Shown here piece by piece: positions 57,081 through 64,000 of a stretch of 64,000 bases of DNA (positions within the stretch are counted from its first letter, which is position 1; every line of letters begins with the position of its first letter). Both the position numbers and the translations under genes were made by a program. The DNA is from Microdochium bolleyi. Taxonomy: Eukaryota > Ascomycota > Sordariomycetes > Xylariales > Microdochiaceae. The stretch is from contig KQ964253.1 of the NCBI GenBank assembly GCA_001566295.1, positions 682,001 to 746,000 of the forward strand, in the 5' to 3' direction. Under the pieces are notes generated by a model. It was not told the DNA's origin. It saw only the letters and a program-made list of their open reading frames with translations, and did no database searches.

Positions 57081-58422
57081 ATGGCCGCCGAAAACCCCGC
57101 GATGAAGCTTGACCCCAAGTATGATCATTATGATTACCCCACGACCGCTCCCGAGGCCAAGCCCGGCCACCCGGGCCACACCACCGAGGCCCAGCAGGCC
57201 CAGATCGAGCAGCTCCGGATGATGCTCGAGGCCGATGGCCACACAAAGCGCCTCGACACCCTCACCCTCCTGCGCTTCCTCAGGGCTCGCAAGTTCGATG
57301 TTCCTGCTGCCAAGAAGATGTACGTCGCCTCGCCCCTCTGACATCATGTCTCAGACCGCTCAGCGCCGGCACTTGCTCCCCATGCGCTGCCACAACGTAC
57401 TAACAGGATGGTGACAGGTTCGAGGACTGCGAGAAGTGGAGGAGCCACATGACCACCAAGACTGGCGCCGAGACCATCTCGGTCGACGAGAAGGGCGAGC
57501 CCATCAACCTCGACAAGATGATTGGAGAGTGGGACACGGACGGTAGCTTCAAGGCTCAGGTCTCCAAGAGATACAAGCAGTTCTACCACAAGACTGACAA
57601 GGTACGACATCCTGCTCAGCAAGAGCGACATCCTCCCCATTGTGATGACTCGCGCAAGCCTGGCACTACCAGACAGTACATTGGCTTCTCAGCAGACTAA
57701 CACGCCTCTCCACATAGGACGGCCGGCCTGTTTACATCGAGCAGCTTGGCGGCATCGACCTTGCCGCCCTCAAGGCTGAGGGTATCACCGAGCACAAGAT
57801 GTTGCTGAACCTCGCTGTCGAGTACGAGAAGATGGCCGACCCCAGACTGCCTGCCTGCTCGCGCAAGGCTGGTCAGCTCCTCGAGACCTGCTGCACCGTC
57901 ATGGACTTCAAGGGCGTCGGTCTCAGCAACGCCAGCTCCGTCTTCGGCTACATCCAGCAGGCCTCTGAGATGTCCAACAACAACTACCCCGAGCGCCTCG
58001 GCCACATGTACCTGATCAACACCCCTTGGGGCTTCTCCACCGTCTTCAAGATCGTCAAGAACTTCCTCGACCCTGTCACCGCCTCCAAGATCCACGTCCC
58101 GGGCAGCACCTCTGAGGCCAAGAAGGTCCTCCTCGCCCAGATCCCCGCCGAGAACCTGCCAGCTGAGTTCGGCGGTTCCTGCAAGTGTGAGGGTGGCTGC
58201 GACATGAGCGATGCTGGGCCCTGGAGAGATCCTCAGTGGACCAAGCCCGCCTGGTGGCAGCAGCAGCAGGACACCATTGTCAACAAGCCCACTGAGACCA
58301 CCACCGAGGCCCCCGCCGCCGCGCCCGGCCCCGTCATGACAGAAGACGTCGCTCACGTTCCTGTCACCAGCCCCGCTGCCGGTGCCCCTGCGCCTGGAGC
58401 CGCTGCTCCTGCGCCCCAGTAG
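57081..58422 (+). CDS. SEC14: Sec14-type phosphatidylinositol/phosphatidylcholine transfer protein
   Basis: Three exons, 57081-57319, 57418-57601 and 57718-58422, encode 375 residues; the ATG is in a strong context (caccATGG). The CRAL-TRIO N domain spans about 35-95 (QIEQLRMMLEADG, TLLRFLRARKFDVPAAKKMFEDCEKWR). The lipid-binding CRAL-TRIO domain spans about 130-300: DGRPVYIEQLGGIDL, VMDFKGVGLSNASSVFGYIQ, NYPERLGHMYLINTPWGFSTVFKIVKNFLDP and IPAENLPAEFGGSCKCEGGC. These are the features of yeast Sec14, which exchanges PI and PC and sustains Golgi secretion. A tail of about 60 residues, Ala/Pro-rich, follows the domain and is not in the yeast protein. It is convergent with Mis14. Confidence 0.94.
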
Positions 58423-58892
58423 ATTCGTACTTTTGGAGCGTGGCGTTGAGGTGTTGTAGGTGAACGCGTGGGTGTAGGTTGCCAAGAAACCACTAGGCTT
58501 GCGCAAGAATGAACGGGTCACGAAGCCTGACTAAGCCAGAAGACGCGAGGGGTTCAACAGCAATTTGGTTAGCATGCGGAAACATTGCGTCGTCTTGCGG
58601 CGTGTCTCCGTTGCCGTGTTGCCCGATACACGCTCCGGGGCCTTTTCTAGGTAGATAGAAGGACTACGTTTAAAATTATAGACACGAAGTATGCATTCCC
58701 ACAACATATTGCCCAGTGTTTCTCTGTTAGCTCAATACAATGGCGTGATTCATCATCCTCCAGTCGCACCTCATGCCGCTTCTTCAAGAAACCTCGCTGG
58801 TACCAAAGGCTACCGCCAGTCGACACGCTCAACCAGGGCTGTCTCCGTGATATTGTGTATGGCTGTATTCACTAGTCCACTTGATCATCCTG
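58423..58892. other. Convergent 3' intergenic region
   Basis: About 470 bp between the 3' ends of Sec14 (+) and Mis14 (-). No gene was seen. Confidence 0.55.
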
Positions 58893-59933
58893 CTACTTTC
58901 CGGTAATCACATACTCCCCAGCACCCCTCGCCCTCTCCATCCGCGCCACCACGGCCGGCATGTCCCTCTTCAACCTGATGAGCCCCTGAACGGCCTGGTC
59001 GAAAGCGGCCTCGACATCAGCCTGCCTCTCCAGCACGTCCACGCGCAGGCCCCCCTTGCCCTCGGTGAGGTCGTCGCGGTTGTCAGCCGCGTCCCTGGCG
59101 CGCTGGTTCGCGGCCTCGAGGGCCTCCTCGTCGGCCCTGATCCCGGTGCGCGCGGCCTCGGCCCAGCTGCTCGCCGCCGCCGCGGGGACCGACTTCTTCA
59201 GGTGCGCTATGTCCCGCAGCAGGTCCTCCTCCTCGCGGCTCAGGTCCTCGACGCGCTGGCGCTTGCGCGCGTCAAAGGGCTCGAAGACCTCCTCGGGCTG
59301 GAGCGGGTTGCCGCCGCCCGAAGATTCTTGCAGGTGCGGGATCTGCGAGGGGTCGATGTCCAGGCCGTTGATGCTGAGGTTGGGGCCTGCAAGGGTGAAT
59401 GTTTTTGAGATGTACTGTGCGGGAACGGTTAGTTGGTGTACAATCAAGGTTGGGAAGTTCAAGCCATGTATTTGTGTCCTTGAATGCCGTGTTCGAGTTC
59501 CGTGCATCGACGGGGCCATAGGAGATCGCAAGCTGTATGCTGCTCTGGACTGTACCCTGCCAAGGCATGATCCGCTACCCAACTGACAAGACTGCGGTCT
59601 ATGGGCTTGTGTGCAGGGGAGCGGACGAGACACAGCCCATGTACGTGATTGGTCGGCCCAGCCTTGCGGACGCGACGGCAGAAGCACATCGCAGCCAACG
59701 GCCCAGCGATGCGAGTGAAGGACTGGAGGAGAGAGAGAACAATAAATAGTGAAAAAGGCACGAACCTCGTCTACGAGCTGCTCGATCCGCGACCGCAGCT
59801 CGTCCTCCTCGGGCGCGCCCTCGACGGCGGGGAAGGCCTCGTCGATGCGTTGCGCCGCCGCTCGGCGCACGTTGGCCAGCAGGTAGGCGAGGTCGTCTGG
59901 CGCCTGCAGCTCGATCTTGCGCTGCGTCTCCAT
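58893..59933 (-). CDS. MIS14: Kinetochore subunit Mis14/Nsl1
   Basis: A subunit of the four-protein Mis12/MIND complex that links centromeric chromatin to Ndc80. Exons are 59933-59766 and 59414-58893, giving 229 residues. The N-terminus (RKIELQAPDDLAYLLANVRRAAAQRIDEAFP) and the segment beginning YISKTFTLAGPNLSINGLD are typical of fungal Mis14. The rest is Glu/Arg/Ala-rich and mostly coiled coil (REEEDLLRDIAHLKKSVP, LEAANQRARDAADNRDD, VERQADVEAAFDQAV-like). The splice GACGAG/GTTCGT...GCACAG/TACATC restores the expected LVDEYISKTF sequence. The intron is 351 bp, a multiple of three, and has no in-frame stop, so an unspliced message would encode 346 residues. The retained sequence is Arg/Ser/Cys-rich and does not look like Mis14. 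Confidence 0.85.
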   Translation of the reverse strand: METQRKIELQAPDDLAYLLANVRRAAAQRIDEAFPAVEGAPEEDELRSRIEQLVDEVRAFFTIYCSLSPPVLHSHRWAVGCDVLLPSRPQGWADQSRTWAVSRPLPCTQAHRPQSCQLGSGSCLGRVQSRAAYSLRSPMAPSMHGTRTRHSRTQIHGLNFPTLIVHQLTVPAQYISKTFTLAGPNLSINGLDIDPSQIPHLQESSGGGNPLQPEEVFEPFDARKRQRVEDLSREEEDLLRDIAHLKKSVPAAAASSWAEAARTGIRADEEALEAANQRARDAADNRDDLTEGKGGLRVDVLERQADVEAAFDQAVQGLIRLKRDMPAVVARMERARGAGEYVITGK

Positions 59934-61152
59934 GGGGTTGGGGGTGGGCTCCTTCTGTGTGAGCTGGCGTGTATGCTGGGAGGTTTGATGTATGTTACTT
60001 CTCGTCCGGTATCTCCCAGTATCTTCGCGTTGTGTTCTTGGTGTTGTGTTGTTTGCAGGCCGGGCCCTTCAAGTCGTGACTGGTGGTGGTGCTTGTTGAC
60101 ATCGCATGAAAAGTGGGGTCTTTTTCCGGCAGCACCTCAACTTCACTTACACCTCACAAGCGTACCAGACTGCTTGACATCCCGCGCAGCCATGGTCTCC
60201 GAATTTTGGATGAGGAAAGGTAGTGTCGGATTTTTGAGCTCGACAAAACCAGATTGACGTCCATCTTCCAGATTGTTGAGGCTAGCAATTCCTGTGCCTG
60301 GGCCTACGACTCAAACAACGCCGGCATCACCCCTCAATGACCCAATGGATAAACCTCGAGTCGGCTGCAACGAGGAAGTATATCGAGTACTATAATGGAA
60401 TCATGTCTGATTCTAACCCTGGTACTCTGATCAAGCCCAAGTTATACATGCATGGTTATTTGGAAATGATGATCGAGGCTATTTTGATGACTCAGGACTA
60501 CAGTGGACTACTTGAAGATACAACCTGCTTGGTACCATTCCGTGGCCGTGGCAAGGCCATACACAGAGAGATTCAAACTTGTCGATTCCCCTTACTGATG
60601 TTGGGATAGCAACATTGGCAAGGACCTCAGGGCAACCTCTTCCTGTGAATCAAGGGCATCTGGAGAGGAGGCTGACCGCTCGTTTGACGACGTCACATGC
60701 ATGCCAAGTCGTAGCATAGCAGGCAGAGTGCCTTCCCCTCCCGAGTAGTGAGGCCTTATCCTTCCCATATCCAGGGTCTTCGGGGTCGTGATCCAGGGTT
60801 CAGTTTGCTTCGACGCCGCAGGGCTGTACCCTGCACATGTGGTTTGCTTCGGTACACCAATCCCACAAGTTCACCACCCTCCTCACTCTTGCATACCAAG
60901 AACATCACGACCTCCCTTACATTACCACCGGAAGCTCACCCGGAACTCATCCTTCGGACTTTTCTATGACCTAGACGCTTGGACATCCATAGCTTAATCC
61001 CGCACCGTTGAGGTGACTCTTGATCATTCCTCCGCGGTCAATCACCTCGCGAATGTCTACATAAACCACAGTTCTTCGCCCGGTGAAACACCATCGGCGA
61101 CCAGCATCTCACACGAGAACCACTTCTCATTACGCACCCCCAGCTTTTCAAG
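59934..61152. other. Intergenic region with an unassigned short frame
   Basis: About 1.2 kb between Mis14 (5' end) and the secreted-protein gene. An ATG-initiated 90-codon frame at 60337-60609 is AT-richer than its surroundings and encodes ESAATRKYIEYYNGIMS and CLVPFRGRGKAI. I cannot assign it. CT/CA-rich sequence at 60870-60960 precedes the next gene. Confidence 0.45.
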
Positions 61153-61948
61153 ATGATGCGCTCCCTTCACATCCTCTTCCTGCTCATGCTCGGCGTGGGC
61201 ATGGCAGTCAAGCCTCCTCGCATCGTTTCCGCCCGAGACAGCTACCTCCAGGAAGCCACCTTTGTCGACATGGGCTGGACCGGATCGATTGTTCCTGGCG
61301 GTCCAAACTACACCTTCACCGGCACTGCCCAGGAAATCATCAGTCAGATTCAAGAGATCGACCCCAGTATGTCTTGTTCTTTATAGAATCCATTTGTACT
61401 GGCCCCGCCACGTACCACGAGCCATCATGCTGACCAGTCCACCTTCCACTCGGCGCAGATTACGTGGCTCCCGATGCCACAGCTATTTCCTGGGACTCGG
61501 TCGACGCCAATGCCGCTTTGGTCTCCGCCAATCCAGATGCCATCCTCACCCGCCAACAGGCTCACACGATCTGCAGGGTTGCTGCTCCTGGTCCTTGCCC
61601 GAACCGCCTTGCCGCTAATGAGGGCGTCCGGTACCTGGCGGGCCTTCAGGGCGACTGCTGGCTGCCGCCGGGACCACGTGTGTGCGCACGAGTTAGCTGC
61701 TCGTGGAACTGTGGAATCTCGTAAGTTGATTTCGACCTCTGTGTTGAGAGGAGATCGTCACCAGCTGACGCCCGAGTGCGCACCGCAGATGGTGCAACGA
61801 CAACAACCACCGCGTGAGCTGGTTATGCAGGGACCTGACAAACAACGCTCAGAAGACCATCAACGAGTGCCCTTACGCAGAGGGGGTCTGGGGCCAGACC
61901 TTTGATGAACAGAACTTCAATGTCATCGTCGGCTACTCGCCCTGCTGA
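61153..61948 (+). CDS. Small secreted cysteine-rich protein
   Basis: Three exons, 61153-61366, 61459-61720 and 61789-61948, all in phase, give 211 residues. Two consecutive ATGs start the frame; either yields a signal peptide (RSLHILFLLMLGVGMAV). The mature part has an N-glycosylation site (NYTF) and cysteines concentrated towards the end: TICRV, GPCPNR, GDCW, RVCARVSCSWNCGISWCNDNN, SWLCRD, NECPY and a final PC. The core VSCSWNxxISWCNDN followed by a QTFDEQNFNVIV-like ending recalls a family of small secreted proteins widespread in plant-associated ascomycetes that have no assigned biochemical activity. An effector role is possible but not shown by the sequence. Confidence 0.85.
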
Positions 61949-62402
61949 AGTCGGGCGCTGAACAGGCGAGTCGCAACGGATCGTACATTTTAATGCAGAT
62001 GGAATGGACATCATGCAGCATGTATTTGGGTCAACGGTGGACGTTCTTGAGACCTTGAGATGGAATGGGTTCCCATATTGATCATATGGATATCCGGACT
62101 TGGGCAACTGACTCGATTAGATCAGGGTTGAGCGACGGCGAGATCTTTGCTGACGTCGGTAGTATGCACAAAGAAATGCGAAGTTGCTATTTCGTGCTTA
62201 AAGCCACACCACATGCAGTTGTTCCCGAGGATCACTCTTCGATCCGCATCGGTGCATGTTCATCTCTCGGCCAGCTGCACGAATCCGAGCTGGCTGGCTT
62301 TCTTTGTTGGCAGATTTCAGCCATGCCATCAGAAAGATCAGGTGCATGAAAAAAGGTATTTCGAATTGGTCAATTTCCATGAAGCTACTGTAAAATAGGC
62401 AA

Positions 62403-62876
62403 ATGTCACCAACGGAACGCGCCTGCCGCGCCTGTCAGCTGCAGAACGACACCAACAACCTAGATCTATCTTATCATTTCTGTAAGTAACGACAGTTCGA
62501 TCACGCCTTATCGTCATCTTCTCCCATGCTTGTTCATTCTGTAGGTGCTACCATGCTTGACACTGCTGCTCACCTTGTGCATCAAACATGCAGGGTATTT
62601 CCTGGTTCTTTTCTTACTCATATGTCTGAGGACCAGGGTCGGGACGGATCTCCCATGTTATGCAAGGGAGACAGCCATCCCACCGGGTTGGAACTGCCGA
62701 CCGCGATGTTCACTTTCAATCGCCATCTGCAATGCCTCAAGAATGGGTTTGGAACTCCTCCCCGCAGTGGAGCTGACCCAGGCGCGGAAGTTCCTTCGTG
62801 TGTCTCCATCTTTCGGAAGCTGCGCTCCAAAGAGCGGAGCCGGCCGCAGCCCGACCTAGCATTGCGCAGTATATAG
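62403..62876 (+). CDS. Tentative two-exon small protein
   Basis: An ATG at 62403 opens a frame that meets a perfect GTAAGT donor at 62482. A CTGTAG acceptor before 62545 restores phase, and the frame then stays open to TAG at 62876, giving 136 residues. The N-terminus is cysteine-bearing (RACRACQLQND ... YHFC) without a signal peptide. The rest is basic and unremarkable (FRKLRSKERSRPQPD). The family is not recognised. Good splice signals are the only support, and chance cannot be excluded. Confidence 0.22.
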
Positions 62877-63466
62877 GCATTATTCTCGAAACCGGATGAA
62901 GTTCCAGGTTGTCAATGGGCCGGCCAAAGGTCAAACACGCCCATGCAGGTGTGTATGCGGAAAGGGTTCCTCGTGGCATCCATGGATGCATTGCTTGGCA
63001 TGGAGGGCCAGGGGACCCCCGCCCCCGTCCATGGTTGCAGCGACCCTTCCAGCAGTGCGGAAACGCAATCTGGGCCAGGTGCGGACGGTTTCCACCCACG
63101 GCCTCCACGACCTTGCTTCCGAAGGGCCAAGACTCGGACCGGGCTGGACTTGTTGAGAGGACATTAGCACCGTGGAATGGATTCATGCCAAGTGTTGAGC
63201 TTGGGCGCTTGGCCCCCTTTCACTCGCAGTGGTGCGGCCATCTGTCTCCTTTTCTCAGGCTTGGACACAATACGAATCGTGTGAATAGGAGTCGGTGGCC
63301 AACACGGATAGAGGAAGAATGCCGCGCACACACACTTGCCACGTTGCTGTCGTGTTCGGGGCGGGCGCCCGGGAGGCCTGACAAAGGAAAAAGGTCAGAC
63401 GGGGTGGCTTGGTGAGCCCCCTGCTCGGGCGTGCATGAGGGCACGTTTTTGACAGCTTCGACGGGT

Positions 63467-63491
63467 TGACGAGTCATCCGTTGACTCGTCA
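63467..63491. repeat. Perfect inverted repeat of TGACGAGTCA
   Basis: TGACGAGTCA (63467-63476) and its exact reverse complement TGACTCGTCA (63482-63491) flank a 5-base spacer. Each arm is itself a near-palindrome resembling bZIP (AP-1/Gcn4-type) half-site pairs, so it could be a paired factor-binding site or simply a hairpin. No gene start is apparent beside it. Confidence 0.7.
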
Positions 63492-64000
63492 TCCAGCCAG
63501 CTGGGCCAACAAGCCCTGGATGATCACAGCTGGATCAGGCAGTCTTCGAGATGCCTGAGCGGAGCGGAGGACGTATCTGCAAGGTTGTGGTGTCCAGCCC
63601 AAGTTTTATTACGGCAATACAACCCTTACCTCTGGTGACGGAGTTGGCGCGCAGCCCAACCAGCTAAGCGCAGTAGAGCCTGACGAGCCCAGACACAGGT
63701 AATAATCCCGCACAGCCTTGTCAAGATCGGCAGCACGAGCACTGGAGACATGTGAGTCTGTCTTGCCTACTCCGTACCTCAAGGTAAGGAGCGAAGGAAA
63801 AGCTGCGGGCAGTAGTCCGCCCTGACAGTGACGATCAATGCCTGCCCTGCCACGGCTGCCGCTGCACACGTGCGCGGCGAGGATGGCCCCTGCTGAGCCT
63901 GCCTCGGTCACCTGCATCGTGCATGCACAACGGCCACTCTGGAAGAGATTTGCGGCTTACCCCTGCATGGACTTGCTTCTTTTCCTGCTTCTTTTGTTCG

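Larger units (their letters stand above)
61949..64000. other. Right-end stretch without a convincing gene
   Basis: About 2 kb to the window edge. It contains a tentative two-exon frame (62403-62876) and a perfect hairpin (63467-63491), listed separately. Elsewhere frames overlap on both strands and show no family resemblance. Any gene continuing past 64000 could not be recognised. Confidence 0.45.

Noticed and set aside
60337..60609. 90-codon frame considered as a transposase relic (PFRGRGK resembling piggyBac-like text)
   Set aside because: The resemblance is a few residues only. No neighbouring catalytic motifs, terminal repeats or flanking duplications were seen.
1..64000. CRISPR arrays, operons, prokaryotic mobile elements
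   Set aside because: The window is plainly eukaryotic (spliced genes, GPI protein, kinetochore subunit). No direct-repeat/spacer array or insertion-sequence ends were seen.

Overview
The window is nuclear DNA from a filamentous ascomycete, most likely a Sordariomycete. Genes are interrupted by short introns (about 50-350 bp, GT...AG, with CTAAC/CTGAC-like branch sites). Coding regions are GC-rich. Several families are typical of Pezizomycotina: a SAT4/PTH11-like rhodopsin-fold receptor, a Sec7-PH ARF exchange factor, a Mis14 kinetochore subunit, small cysteine-rich secreted proteins and a Thr-rich GPI adhesin. Exon boundaries below were worked out by hand from splice signals and reading phase. 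No search was run, so family names rest on recognised motifs.

Layout. 1-683: 5' part of an MDR oxidoreductase running off the left edge. 2993-6016: long GH47 alpha-mannosidase. 6890-8878: secreted M6-like metalloprotease. 12661-14306: seven-TM receptor-like protein. 14786-15934: compact PIP kinase, convergent with the 1517-residue Sec7-PH ARF exchange factor at 16868-21480. 25627-26452: DUF2237-like protein with a signal peptide, isolated between two gene-poor stretches of more than 4 kb. 30976-34869: Thr-rich GPI cell-wall adhesin built of at least five repeat types, convergent with a bli-4-like SDR (35233-36309). 37249-37578: small hydrophilic protein, followed by tRNA-Gly(GCC) at 37976-38046. 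38510-39343: tandem NTF2/SnoaL-like protein. 42529-43134: cysteine-rich secreted protein. 43724-45124: TPR-tailed protein of unknown role. 45312-49497: seven-exon gene for a degenerate kinase fused to a C-terminal membrane module. 49839-50416: possible relics of cysteine-rich secreted protein exons. 50602-53269: GH31 enzyme. 54611-55682: prefoldin subunit 3. 57081-58422: Sec14. 58893-59933: Mis14/Nsl1. 61153-61948: cysteine-rich secreted protein. The right end holds no convincing gene, only a tentative two-exon frame and a perfect hairpin.

How the genes work together. This is a mix of housekeeping genes (prefoldin, Sec14, Mis14, tRNA, GH47, ARF exchange factor) and surface or secreted functions (adhesin, two small secreted proteins, M6 protease, receptor-like protein). 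There is no biosynthetic cluster, CRISPR array or intact transposon. A loose phosphoinositide and membrane-traffic theme (PIP kinase next to Sec7-PH; Sec14 further along) may be coincidence. The observations most worth following are the degenerate-kinase/membrane fusion protein, the secreted DUF2237 variant, the mosaic adhesin and the stop-free intron in Mis14.
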